21,820 bases of DNA from Desulfobulbaceae bacterium (GCA_021160685.1 JAGHCC010000098.1:1-21820), one strand, 5' to 3'. Counted from the first letter of the stretch, positions 1 through 7,675 are shown. Notes: generated by a model from the letters alone, not told the origin. Translations and numbers: made by a program.

Positions 1-45
1 GTAAAGAGTTTGCAGTCAATAACAATTTTTTTTTAACGAGGTCTG
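1..45. repeat. Repeat family A (MITE-like), right end of a copy cut by the window edge
   Basis: The first 45 bases match the right end of the complete family A copy at 2119-2361: a GTTTGCAGTCAATAACAA core, a T-rich run, then the terminal repeat TAACGAGGTCTG at 34-45. The rest of the element lies outside the window. The stop codon of the PLD-family gene (33-35 on the minus strand) lies at the inner edge of this terminus. Confidence 0.8.
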
Positions 46-1103
46 CAGTATGCAGCCTGGGCCTTTAATGCTTCCCAACGTCCGGCAAAGGCATTAAAAA
101 GTTTATGGTTAGTGGAGATTGCTCCAACCTCATGGTTCAGCCAGTATGAACGTGTTGTCCAGTTAAAGCTGCCGAATATAACCCATTGGCGGTCATCTTT
201 TTCCGCAAGAATAAACTTGTTGTGCATTGGCAGTTCGTCGGGGTAGCTGACTCTTTGCAATGAAATGCCAGCATTTTTTATCATTTTTTCAATCTCTGCC
301 GGCACCCGCCTATCTGTTGGCTCTGCCAACACTTCCACCTGAGCCCCCTGACGGGCGATTTTTATCAATATCCTTGCTATGGATCTGCCTTTGAGGTGAG
401 AGGCGGCTATTCGGATACGGGCTCCGGGAGCAATTCGACTCAAAAATTTTCTTACCGGATGCGGACTTAATCGCGGCCAGAAGTGGATCTCGGTATCTTT
501 TCCTTTAAACGTTTTATTGGCCAAGAAGGAAAACCGGTGAAACAGAGAACTCTGTGTTCGCTTGATCCACCTGGCATGGTCGACTAAACATTTTACCAGG
601 GGTGGGTCGTAAAGGCCGACCAGTACATTATGCCCTCGGTCCTGATCGCCAATCTCATTGATAATCGTCTGGTCTTCCTCCGGGCTGTCTCCTGACGGGT
701 TAAAAGACCCGATGAATGCGACTGGTTCCGGATGGGAAAAACAGTAAATCTTTTCATGCAGATGGGGCTTTCTTGTTCGTCCTGAAAGGCTTGGGATATC
801 CGGCAATGTCAGAATACGTAATCCTTTGCCCAGTCCTTCCGGTCCGGCCAGCATGGCGACCACAGCATCATTGGCATACGATGTACGTGGACTGCCTTCC
901 AGTGTCACGGAAACCTTGACACCCCTGCGGTTCGCTTTAAGCAATAACTCCGCCAGTCGCCGGTCCCTGAAATAATAGGTGACCCAGTCAATCGTTCCTC
1001 CGGCCGGCATCGATGCAACACGTTCTGCCAGGAGATTCCGTAATTTCCCAGGCTCCATATCAGGGCCACCGAAGTGAATTTCGTTTAAAAAAGATTTTGC
1101 CAT
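33..1103 (-). CDS. Phospholipase D superfamily protein (cardiolipin-synthase/PLD-like)
   Basis: This 356-residue protein has the two half-sites of the PLD superfamily. The first is H116-x-K118 followed by GSFNPS; the second is H294-x-K296 followed by GSFNWTTRS. Both keep the His, Lys and downstream GSxN elements, so an active phosphodiesterase or phosphatidyltransferase is likely. Family members cleave or swap phospholipid head groups, or act as nucleases. No signal peptide or membrane anchor is visible, whereas bacterial cardiolipin synthases usually have N-terminal membrane segments. It is the last visible gene of a minus-strand run that includes a lipid kinase and a CDP-alcohol phosphatidyltransferase, which favours a phospholipid or phosphosphingolipid substrate (inference). 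The last codons (Cys-Arg-Pro-Arg-stop) are read from the family A repeat terminus. The substrate cannot be told from sequence. Confidence 0.85.
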   Translation of the reverse strand: MAKSFLNEIHFGGPDMEPGKLRNLLAERVASMPAGGTIDWVTYYFRDRRLAELLLKANRRGVKVSVTLEGSPRTSYANDAVVAMLAGPEGLGKGLRILTLPDIPSLSGRTRKPHLHEKIYCFSHPEPVAFIGSFNPSGDSPEEDQTIINEIGDQDRGHNVLVGLYDPPLVKCLVDHARWIKRTQSSLFHRFSFLANKTFKGKDTEIHFWPRLSPHPVRKFLSRIAPGARIRIAASHLKGRSIARILIKIARQGAQVEVLAEPTDRRVPAEIEKMIKNAGISLQRVSYPDELPMHNKFILAEKDDRQWVIFGSFNWTTRSYWLNHEVGAISTNHKLFNAFAGRWEALKAQAAYCRPR

Positions 1104-1163
1104 TAAAATAAAGAGTTGAAGAAAAAGGGCATTCTCGGACAGGCTCCTAGCTTAGGTAAGGGG

Positions 1164-2117
1164 TTATTGAACCCCTCCACGCCGATATAAACGCCAGGAT
1201 AAAACACACATGGCTAGAAGAGGGTGTCTTCTCAGAAAGGGGCTTGCTTCCATGGTCACACCTGAATGCCGTTTAATCTTCCAGAGAATATAATCCACCC
1301 CGCCCTCAAACGTAAGCGCCCCTTTAACAAGCCGCAGAACAGAAAGAGCTTTACCCTGTATAATTCGAATTGCCCAGGTCATGCGGGATAACAAACGCTT
1401 CTGCGCCGGAATTTCTGCGTGACAAATGATAGCCTTTTCCTTGATGTCGACATTGAACTTGCAGGGTGAACTTCTCAAGGCCATACAGGTAATGTCGTTA
1501 AAGTAGTCTGGCGTTGCATCGTATAACCGGACCTGTTGATCCGGACACTCCGGGCGAAATTCAGCCTTATAGCTCAATTCAAGTCCTTTTTGCCATAACT
1601 CACGGATAGTGAATCTCGGCTGCAAACGCGGCAACACCCTGGTTACAAAGGTAATAACGGCCTGGGCAAAGGCAATATTTACCTGATTTTTAATTTTTTC
1701 GTCACGTACGTAAACCATTACGGTGGGCTGACAAAATCGAGCCCATAGATAGGAATGAAACCAGTTCCTGGATGTGCCTTTTTGTAAGTCGCTCAGCGAT
1801 AATATGGCATATTTGGCTCTAACAGTTTTCCCATTACAGGGGACTTCCAGATAAAATACATTTGGCGGCAGCAACTTGTTTAAGGCAGCCATCATGGCGT
1901 TTTTATTGACAGAATCATACGTGTCAACCAGCACGTATAAATCAAAAAGTCCATCGAGGTCTTCCCCTTTATGCAAACAGGATCCATAAAAGAGTATGGC
2001 CCGCACAGCGTCACCGTAGCGGCCCAGGATCTCTTCAACCAGGAGGCTGACTGCCGGTGACGGATCTCTGGAAGAATTTTGCTCTACAGCATTAAGAAGT
2101 TCTGTCGGGATATTCAT
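1164..2117 (-). CDS. Nucleotidyltransferase-fold protein resembling Tam41 phosphatidate cytidylyltransferase
   Basis: This 317-residue protein opens with a nucleotidyltransferase-like site: ILFYGS (G45-S46), then after twelve residues D59-L-Y-V-L-V-D65. A GS motif followed by D-h-x-h-x-V recalls the Tam41/Mmp37 family, which makes CDP-diacylglycerol from CTP and phosphatidate in mitochondria and some bacteria. The middle region (ELWQKGLELSYKAEFRP, then a PDYFNDIT stretch) also resembles the part after the catalytic domain in that family. The fold assignment is fair; the activity is inference. The ATG at 2117 is supported by GAGG five bases upstream, inside the end of a family A repeat. Neighbours are a lipid kinase upstream and a PLD protein downstream. 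That suggests activation of a phospholipid, or of ceramide-1-phosphate, to a CDP derivative. It could instead be an unrelated MNT-like nucleotidyltransferase. Confidence 0.6.
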   Translation of the reverse strand: MNIPTELLNAVEQNSSRDPSPAVSLLVEEILGRYGDAVRAILFYGSCLHKGEDLDGLFDLYVLVDTYDSVNKNAMMAALNKLLPPNVFYLEVPCNGKTVRAKYAILSLSDLQKGTSRNWFHSYLWARFCQPTVMVYVRDEKIKNQVNIAFAQAVITFVTRVLPRLQPRFTIRELWQKGLELSYKAEFRPECPDQQVRLYDATPDYFNDITCMALRSSPCKFNVDIKEKAIICHAEIPAQKRLLSRMTWAIRIIQGKALSVLRLVKGALTFEGGVDYILWKIKRHSGVTMEASPFLRRHPLLAMCVLSWRLYRRGGVQ

Positions 2118-2118
2118 T

Positions 2119-2361
2119 CAGACCTCGTTAAATCATCATAAAATTAATGCTGTTTTCTGGACATTCTGCTGCAAATTTGCACGGAGTCTCGTTCAAGGTT
2201 CAAGGTTCAAAGTTTAGAGGGTACCCGTTATCTCAAGGATTCCAGCAACCGTGAACCCTGAACTTTGAACCTTTTAACCCAGACCAACTGTCCAATTTTG
2301 ACCAAATCCCCTACCATTAAAGGGTTTGCAGTCAATAACAAAAAGTTTTTTACGAGGTCTG
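2119..2361. repeat. Repeat family A (MITE-like), complete copy, 243 bp
   Basis: The copy starts with CAGACCTCGTTAAA and ends with TTTTTACGAGGTCTG, which are inverted repeats of each other. The interior holds a tandem AAGGTTC run and a matching GAACTTTGAACCTT arm that can pair with AAGGTTCAAAGTT, so the whole element can fold as a long hairpin. It has no coding capacity. The reverse complement of 13166-13409 aligns along its full length at roughly 85% identity by eye. It separates the lipid kinase gene from the Tam41-like gene and touches the latter's start region. Confidence 0.88.
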
Positions 2362-2367
2362 TCATTA

Positions 2368-3354
2368 TTATAAGCGCAAAAAAGTTGCTATACCGCCGCA
2401 TTGCAGCACGATTGGTTCCTGGATGGATTGGGGTATGTAAATTTCACCGTCCAAGGCAACGGGGCTGTCAAGAAAAAGCTTAACCTCATCCACATTGTGG
2501 GAATAATAGCCATTTTCCAGTGTTCCTTTGCTAGTCCGACGGCCTCTTGATAAAAAAGGCAGTACTCGTAGCAGGTATTTGGCTGGTGACCGGATTGCTG
2601 TAAATCGCAGCGATCCATTTTCATTCCCCCAAAAGGGGCGCATGCCGAAAAACAACCGTTCCAGTGTACTGACAAATAATAACAGAAAATTTTCTTTTTG
2701 CAGCGGTTGCCTGTTCAACCCAAACTCTATTCTGGTGGCTGGAGCAGATTGGCGGTGTGTGCAGATGGTTGCCCATAAATATCTGGCCAGGGTAAAACAT
2801 ATCCCCGGAAAGCCCCGTAGCCCTTTGTTGTGCAGATTTTTGTGGTAATATTGAATGCCCTGGCTGATAGAAGCAGCTCCGAAAAACATGCCGCATTTCA
2901 CTTCATGCCCAGGAACCTGCAGACGAATAACCGGCCTTTGTATTTTCGTGACTCCAGCGCTGCCGGTTTGAGCCCATTGGAACAAACGATGCAATGCTTT
3001 GTTCTGGTCCCCTAATACGCCGACATCCCCGGCAATCATGTTGGTCGTACCGGCTTCCAAGACAATAAGTTGTGGCTGGGTTGTAAAAGGCTGGTGATGA
3101 AACAGGGTCGTCAAAACCGCCTGGACGGTCCCGTCGCCGCCGCTTATGACGACCAGATCAACATTATGACCGGCAAAATCAATCAGTGCGTCGTGGACAT
3201 CCCGGGGTGTTTTGACATTATGCTGAATTGCCTGGGGATATTCACTGATCGTTTGGGAAATGGTTTCCAGTCCTTTGCGGTTTTTGCCGCTCAGGGGGTT
3301 GGTGAGTACTCCGATACGTGGTCCATTGCCGGATTCCGAAATTACTGGTGCCAT
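2368..3354 (-). CDS. Diacylglycerol/ceramide kinase family lipid kinase
   Basis: This 328-residue protein has the hallmarks of the DAGK catalytic family (DgkB, YegS, sphingosine and ceramide kinases). It has an N-terminal NPLSGKN segment, the nucleotide-binding GGDGT loop at residues 72-76 (VVISGGDGTVQAV), an EAGTTN motif, and a C-terminal ALDGEIY segment. The expected reaction is ATP-dependent phosphorylation of a lipid hydroxyl at the inner membrane. Because the locus makes ceramide, ceramide or a long-chain base is a plausible substrate alongside diacylglycerol (inference). The length is usual for the family. It starts 33 bp after the stop of the CDP-alcohol phosphatidyltransferase gene and is presumably co-transcribed with it. 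Its stop codon lies 7 bp beyond the end of a family A repeat. Confidence 0.88.
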   Translation of the reverse strand: MAPVISESGNGPRIGVLTNPLSGKNRKGLETISQTISEYPQAIQHNVKTPRDVHDALIDFAGHNVDLVVISGGDGTVQAVLTTLFHHQPFTTQPQLIVLEAGTTNMIAGDVGVLGDQNKALHRLFQWAQTGSAGVTKIQRPVIRLQVPGHEVKCGMFFGAASISQGIQYYHKNLHNKGLRGFPGICFTLARYLWATICTHRQSAPATRIEFGLNRQPLQKENFLLLFVSTLERLFFGMRPFWGNENGSLRFTAIRSPAKYLLRVLPFLSRGRRTSKGTLENGYYSHNVDEVKLFLDSPVALDGEIYIPQSIQEPIVLQCGGIATFLRL

Positions 3355-3387
3355 ATCATTGAAGGGATAAAAGTTGGCTGTCCTAAA

Positions 3388-4593
3388 TTAACCGGCAATA
3401 TGCCGGGTGAACAGACGCACGGCAAGGGATTTGTTATATTCGGGTTTATCTGCATCTGCCAGCCATGACCTGAGCGCTCCCTGGCTGGATCGTACGTAAC
3501 CGGCCAGCATTAATCGTAAAAGAAGGAAAATCGTAGTTGCAACCGTCCAAAAAACAACGGCCAGCAACCCCAGTTCCGGACGTCCTATGAGATAGCTTAT
3601 GGTCAAAAAAATCATGTTCGGATTGCGCCTGGCCGTGATCAGCCTGAAATACGAATCAAGTGGCCGCCAGCAGAATATACCGAACCTGCCCAAAAACCAC
3701 TGGAATGATCCTTCAACTAAACGACCAATCACATAACCGATCATCATTGCATAAAAAAGGGTACTCAATGAAAAACCCAAGCCGGAAAGCTGGGCAGCGG
3801 TCAAACTGAGACCCCACAGGATATACCAGATGGGAGGGTGGATTAAGTCGATAAGATGGTCAAAATAGTGACCAAACGTGCTTGATGTAACGGTAACGCG
3901 GGCCAGTTTGCCGTCCACAGTGTCTAGAAAGGTCATCAACCATCCTGCCAGCAGGCCCCTGCCGTACTGGCCATTGGCAAAAGAAATCCCGGCGAATATA
4001 ACCAGCAGAAGGCCAACCAGGGTGACATAGTTAGGCCGGATATTGAAACGTACACAATGTCCTACAACCCAACGGGCCGGGTGCGGCCAGGCCCATTTTG
4101 TGACCAGATCGGTGATCCCCTTGTAAGACCAATCAAAAAGCCGTCGCTCGAGGGCTTGTTTTTTTTCTGTTGAAATTGGCAGCACGAAGGGTGGTTCGGA
4201 CTTGCGTAACTTTTCCTGGAAGGAAATGGATATGGTGGCCAGAGTCTGGCTCTGCACACCGGGCAGAGGGCCGATATTTGTCTTATCTTCCATAACCCCA
4301 AGGGCTTGCCGGGCAAGTCCTGCCGAAACATGGGCGGCAACAGTCACCTTTTGTTGGCCGCTGTTGAGATGCAGGGTAATATTCTGCGCTGCTGCCAGAT
4401 GTTTAACCAACCGGTCGTCGAACAGATAGTCCCCACGCAGGAGAAGAACGGAGTCGCTGTCTGACAGATTATTTAATTCTTTCGCTGTACAGCTTCCAGC
4501 AGTTCCTTTTAATACCCTCTCTATCCGTTGTTGTGATGTAAGACCCCAAATTTGCACAGGGCATTCATGTAAAAAACAAATATATAAACCCAT
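3388..4593 (-). CDS. CDP-alcohol phosphatidyltransferase with degenerate nucleotidyltransferase-like N-terminus, copy 1
   Basis: In this 401-residue protein the C-terminal half has the complete CDP-alcohol phosphotransferase signature D-x2-DG-x2-AR-x8-G-x3-D-x3-D (DTVDGKLAR, then FGHYFDHLID) amid several hydrophobic membrane segments. Family members transfer a phospho-alcohol from a CDP-linked donor. The first ~150 residues include IWGLTSQQRIERVLKG and LLLRGDYLFDDRLV. These resemble internal parts of sugar-phosphate nucleotidyltransferases, as in bifunctional inositol-1-phosphate cytidylyltransferase/DIPP synthases. The GxGTRL catalytic loop is absent, so this domain is probably not an active nucleotidyltransferase. 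It is a close paralogue of the gene at 19111-20316, in opposite orientation. It leads the minus-strand run towards the lipid kinase, Tam41-like and PLD genes. The ATG has only a weak ribosome site. Confidence 0.88.
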   Translation of the reverse strand: MGLYICFLHECPVQIWGLTSQQRIERVLKGTAGSCTAKELNNLSDSDSVLLLRGDYLFDDRLVKHLAAAQNITLHLNSGQQKVTVAAHVSAGLARQALGVMEDKTNIGPLPGVQSQTLATISISFQEKLRKSEPPFVLPISTEKKQALERRLFDWSYKGITDLVTKWAWPHPARWVVGHCVRFNIRPNYVTLVGLLLVIFAGISFANGQYGRGLLAGWLMTFLDTVDGKLARVTVTSSTFGHYFDHLIDLIHPPIWYILWGLSLTAAQLSGLGFSLSTLFYAMMIGYVIGRLVEGSFQWFLGRFGIFCWRPLDSYFRLITARRNPNMIFLTISYLIGRPELGLLAVVFWTVATTIFLLLRLMLAGYVRSSQGALRSWLADADKPEYNKSLAVRLFTRHIAG

Positions 4594-4792
4594 ACTGTTA
4601 TTAATCCCGTTAAATCATTCTTTGCAAAAAACAGTTCGTTTCTGTAGGAAAAATCCTGGATTTTGCTGGGCCAGGAAAATCTACCTTGGAGAAGAGTTTA
4701 AGCTTTAATCCATCCCTCTAAATTATCTGTGCATGCACAGGGCCATTATAGGCTTTCACCGTGAATTGCTGATCACGAAACATAAACCAAAT

Positions 4793-4900
4793 GTAACTAT
4801 TCAGGAGCACCCCATCTTATCCCATTTAGGCCTGCTCGAATAGCACAAGTATGCTTCGCAGTCCCAAATGAACCAATATGGGGCACTCCTGAATAGTTAC
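4793..4900. repeat. Repeat family B: 108-bp element with 23-bp terminal inverted repeats
   Basis: The left end begins GTAACTATTCAGGAGCACCC (23 bp to 4815). The right end, 4878-4900, is its reverse complement with two mismatches. The 62-bp interior is non-coding. Related termini occur at 4923-4944, 9127-9163 and, more diverged, 18001-18019. This is the structure of a small non-autonomous mobile element or REP/BIME-like repeat. Confidence 0.8.
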
Positions 4901-4911
4901 AGAACGGTGGT

Positions 4912-4944
4912 TGGGGCAATCTGGTGCCCCACCTGAATAGTTAC
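4912..4944. repeat. Extra family B terminus with an internal hairpin
   Basis: Bases 4923-4944 (GGTGCCCCACCTGAATAGTT plus AC) repeat the right end of the family B element 22 bp after the first one ends. TGGGGCA at 4912-4918 and TGCCCCA at 4925-4931 can pair in a 7-bp stem. It lies just beyond the kinase-like gene's stop codon. There is no run of T on either strand, so it is not a convincing intrinsic terminator. Confidence 0.6.
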
Positions 4945-4958
4945 AACCAAATAACCAG

Positions 4959-5732
4959 TTAGAATCCCGCTTTCCATAGTTGCTTAAGCGATTCTCGGTT
5001 AAGATATTCCCCAATATATGCAAGGTATGGATCGATGTGCTCCCGGCACCGAACCGGCTGGAATCGTTCCAGTTGGTTTCGGCGCTTTTGACGTGTTGCA
5101 CTATGCAGACGTTTAGCTACACGTTTTTTGTCCTGGGTCAAGCTGCTGAGATCAGCCAGCCTGACCTGATCTTGTTTCGTGCGGCACCAGTTTTTTGGTC
5201 CCCAGGTCTCCGCACCGCTTCCCAGACCAACGCCAGCCCCCCACAGATAGTGCTGAATTTCGATAATTGCATCCCAATTAAACGAATCCAGGGGTGTATC
5301 ATTACCAAATACTTCGACCCGGCGTTGAATGTAGGCAGGGCCCTGATACCGTTTAGTCTGACCTTCCCATGCAAAACGAACATCGACTTCGTCGACAATC
5401 TCCGTTTCGGGAAAACAAGGAGAAATATCGATAGTCTCTGACTGATAAAGCATCCGAAAAACCCGATCAGCCATAGCGGCCTTCTTAATGAGTTTTGCTC
5501 TGAGAAAATGATCAAGCAACCACCCCCGCAACCCTTTTTGCCGGACAGTCAATGGCCCATCGGGTCTTAGAAATTTAATCACAGACTCTCTTTGCGGCAT
5601 ATCAAGGGCTATGAAATATCTCCCAGCCCCCAAAAAATTAAACTCTCCACTAACTTTCATCCACTCCCTACCCAACTGAACAAGATCATATTTGATGAAT
5701 CCGTAAAAAGTCTTTTTTTCACCATAGAGCAC
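4959..5732 (-). CDS. Divergent kinase-like protein, candidate ceramide or lipid-head-group kinase
   Basis: I cannot assign this 257-residue protein to a named family with certainty. FLGAGRYFIALD followed by ESVIKFLRP resembles the glycine-rich loop and the beta-3 lysine of protein-kinase-fold enzymes. Further on, WGPKNWCRTKQDQVRLADLS could be the catalytic-loop Asn and the metal-binding Asp (in place of DFG). The usual HRD aspartate is not evident, so activity is uncertain. A kinase that could phosphorylate ceramide would fit: Caulobacter CpgB is a ceramide kinase reported as distinct from the eukaryotic type, but I have not shown homology. The GTG at 5732 lies inside a CTCTGTG-type palindrome and lacks a ribosome site. 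The ATG at 5657, preceded by AGGGAGTGG, is an alternative start, though coding character seems to begin upstream of it. Confidence 0.6.
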   Translation of the reverse strand: MLYGEKKTFYGFIKYDLVQLGREWMKVSGEFNFLGAGRYFIALDMPQRESVIKFLRPDGPLTVRQKGLRGWLLDHFLRAKLIKKAAMADRVFRMLYQSETIDISPCFPETEIVDEVDVRFAWEGQTKRYQGPAYIQRRVEVFGNDTPLDSFNWDAIIEIQHYLWGAGVGLGSGAETWGPKNWCRTKQDQVRLADLSSLTQDKKRVAKRLHSATRQKRRNQLERFQPVRCREHIDPYLAYIGEYLNRESLKQLWKAGF

Positions 5733-5800
5733 ACAGAGAGCACAGAGATTTTTTTTTATTACAATTAGTTGTCTCTGTGAACTCAGTGTGCTCTGTGGTT
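5721..5800. repeat. CTCTGTG-type imperfect palindrome (repeat family D), about 80 bp
   Basis: The left arm ACCATAGAGCACACAGAGAG continues to CACAGAGA. The right arm, read in reverse complement, is AACCACAGAGCACACTGAGT continuing to TCACAGAGA. The arms flank a T-rich, AT-rich loop. Repeats of this type (CTCTGTG...CACAGAG) occur in many unrelated bacterial genomes. It occupies most of the gap between the ABC exporter and the kinase-like gene and contains the GTG used as the latter's longest start. Confidence 0.75.
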
Positions 5801-5846
5801 AATTTTTAGTTTTTACGAGAGCATCATATTTAAGACACCAAAAACT

Positions 5847-7559
5847 TTATTTAACCACAAGCTGAGCAATGCCCTCTTCCAACCGATACGCTCTGTCTGC
5901 TGCATCCAAAATGGCTGTTTGATGTGAAATTGCCAGGATTGTGAGCTTTCCCCTCAACTGACTCAGTGCCTGGCAAATATCAGCTTCGCTGGCAGGATCA
6001 AGTGCACTGGTTGCTTCATCAAGGATCAACAGTTGTGGTTTATGCACCAGTGCCCTGGCAATTGTAATACGCTGGCGCTGCCCCCCGGAAAAGCGACTTC
6101 CACGCTCACCCACGATGGTATTAATGCCATCAGACATTTCAGAGACAAAACCCCAAGCCCCCGAATCACGCAGGGCACGTTCCACATCGCGATCGGTGAA
6201 TTTTGGGTCGCCAAGAGTCACATTAACACGCACAGTATCATGCAAAAGCATCTTTTCCTGGGGCACATAACCTATCATCTGGCGCCAGGACTTTAGGTTT
6301 ACCTCGGTCAGTTGCATTTTATCAATCCACACCCGGCCTTTCCGGGGCAACAGGAGACCGGTGATCAAATCAACGATAGTGGTCTTGCCTGCACCGGAAG
6401 GGCCAATGATCGCCGTAAATGAACCCCTGGGAAAAATTAAGGATACATTTTCCAGGACAGGCTTCTGGTCATACGAAAAACTAACTCCCTGCAGGCGAAT
6501 TGAGTCATTAAACCGGGGTTCAAGTGTGCCAATGGATTCTTCCTGCTCGTTTTCGGTCTCTTTAATTTTAGAACATAAAGACCAGTAGGCACTTTCAGCT
6601 ATCACCATGGACTGGTGATCTTTTTGGGCCTTTTGCAATGTTTTTAGTATTTTCACCAGCATGACAGCCATAATTATTACAGTTGCCAGAGGGATCTCCC
6701 ACAAAATCATCGCCACATAAAGCCCAATGGCAAAGAATATGGTAATCAGGGGCTCCTGTAATGCCTTCAGTGCTTCCTTGCTGAATACCTGTTTCCGTAA
6801 AGCCTTATTCAGTTTTATTGTTTCTTTTTTCAGGACCAGCCCAGCCATGTTTTCGCGAGCCATGGCTTTCAGCGGTTTTATGGACTGCAGGGTATCAGTT
6901 AACAGGGCAAGGAGGGATTTTAAAAGCTCAGTCTGCCGTTTGCCGGCCTTTTTCGCCTTGGTAATTAAATGCCGCAGGACATAGAGTATGATAACTCCGG
7001 CACCAAGGGTAATAAGAGTTTCCTCCCAGGCCAGCATCAGAGCCACCGAAGTATATACAAGCGCATGTAAAAGCCGGGCTAGCACACGGATGGCAAATAA
7101 ATACGCGCTCGCCGACCTGGTGGCCTCCGTGGCAAAAGCGTTGGTAAACCTGCCGATGGGCTGATGGACATAATATTGCCACCGAGTAGCAAACAGGGCT
7201 CGAATGAGAGCAAGGCGAAGGTCGGTTGCCACTTGGGCAACCATGTACCCTATCCTTTTATTGGCCAGCAGAACGAGGATGGCTTTCAGTAAGATACTCA
7301 CCACAAAAATAGTGAGCAATAAGCCTATTGTCGGGGTCACGCCAACGGCTGCAAAAAAATCAGCTATTAATTGCTCAAGGGTGGATGTGGACTGTGAAGA
7401 AGAAAGACCTGCTCCACCAGGACTGTTCATCGCCAGTCCCAGCATCGGCAGCAGCATCGCAAAGCCAAACCCCTCTGCAATACCGGCAAAAAGCATGGCT
7501 GTAAGAGTAACAATGCTTTGGGCCGGATACCGTTTAAAAAAGGTAATAATTAAGCGCAT
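5847..7559 (-). CDS. ABC exporter, fused membrane and ATPase domains (MsbA/lipid-exporter type)
   Basis: This 570-residue half-transporter has an N-terminal membrane domain (about 1-340, six hydrophobic segments expected) followed by a full nucleotide-binding domain. The domain has Walker A GPSGAGKTT at 386-394, signature FSGGQRQR, Walker B LLILDEATSALD, and the switch histidine in ISHQ. All key residues are intact, so it should dimerise and use ATP to move a substrate. MsbA-type proteins flip lipid A and other lipids across the inner membrane. Lying between a kinase-like gene and the ceramide core genes, it is the natural candidate for flipping the finished sphingolipid (inference). The 114-bp gap to Spt contains a solo family A terminus 23 bp before the ATG. 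The ATG itself has only a weak ribosome site. A glycolipid or peptide substrate cannot be excluded. Confidence 0.9.
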   Translation of the reverse strand: MRLIITFFKRYPAQSIVTLTAMLFAGIAEGFGFAMLLPMLGLAMNSPGGAGLSSSQSTSTLEQLIADFFAAVGVTPTIGLLLTIFVVSILLKAILVLLANKRIGYMVAQVATDLRLALIRALFATRWQYYVHQPIGRFTNAFATEATRSASAYLFAIRVLARLLHALVYTSVALMLAWEETLITLGAGVIILYVLRHLITKAKKAGKRQTELLKSLLALLTDTLQSIKPLKAMARENMAGLVLKKETIKLNKALRKQVFSKEALKALQEPLITIFFAIGLYVAMILWEIPLATVIIMAVMLVKILKTLQKAQKDHQSMVIAESAYWSLCSKIKETENEQEESIGTLEPRFNDSIRLQGVSFSYDQKPVLENVSLIFPRGSFTAIIGPSGAGKTTIVDLITGLLLPRKGRVWIDKMQLTEVNLKSWRQMIGYVPQEKMLLHDTVRVNVTLGDPKFTDRDVERALRDSGAWGFVSEMSDGINTIVGERGSRFSGGQRQRITIARALVHKPQLLILDEATSALDPASEADICQALSQLRGKLTILAISHQTAILDAADRAYRLEEGIAQLVVK

Positions 7560-7581
7560 AACTTGAACTAGATACTTCTAA

Positions 7582-7596
7582 CAGACCTCGTTAAAA
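7582..7596. repeat. Solo terminus of repeat family A
   Basis: CAGACCTCGTTAAAA matches the family A terminal repeat exactly over its first 14 bases. The following sequence does not clearly continue the element and no matching second end is seen before 7676. It is probably a deletion remnant. It lies 23 bp upstream of the ABC exporter's ATG, too far for its GAGG to act as a ribosome site. Confidence 0.65.
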
Positions 7597-7675
7597 GTTG
7601 ACTCAATGTTGGTCGAAATCCCTTTATTTTTTTTGCTGAATCTGTCTGTTACTGGACAATAATCCGGCCTGAGTA

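Larger units (their letters stand above)
4594..4958. other. Gene-free interval of 365 bp between two minus-strand genes
   Basis: No open frame here looks genuine. The interval is the upstream region of CDP-alcohol phosphatidyltransferase copy 1 and the downstream region of the kinase-like gene. From 4793 to 4944 it holds the family B palindrome and an extra family B terminus. The remaining ~200 bp (4594-4792) is AT-rich, and I cannot assign a specific promoter in it. Confidence 0.6.

Noticed and set aside
1160..1175. GGGGTT/AACCCC hairpin at the end of the Tam41-like gene as an intrinsic terminator
   Set aside because: The stem is only 6 bp, contains the stop codon and lacks a following T run. 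The next gene continues on the same strand.
3070..3468. Plus-strand frame of 132 codons opposite the lipid kinase gene
   Set aside because: It lies wholly antisense to two well-supported genes, and its peptide shows no motif.
5721..5800. CRISPR-like repeats
   Set aside because: The repeated CTCTGTG units form one palindrome, not regularly spaced identical repeats with unique spacers.
7582..7675. A full family A element between spt and the ABC exporter
   Set aside because: Only one terminus matches. The interior and second end are not recognisable, so it is recorded as a solo terminus.
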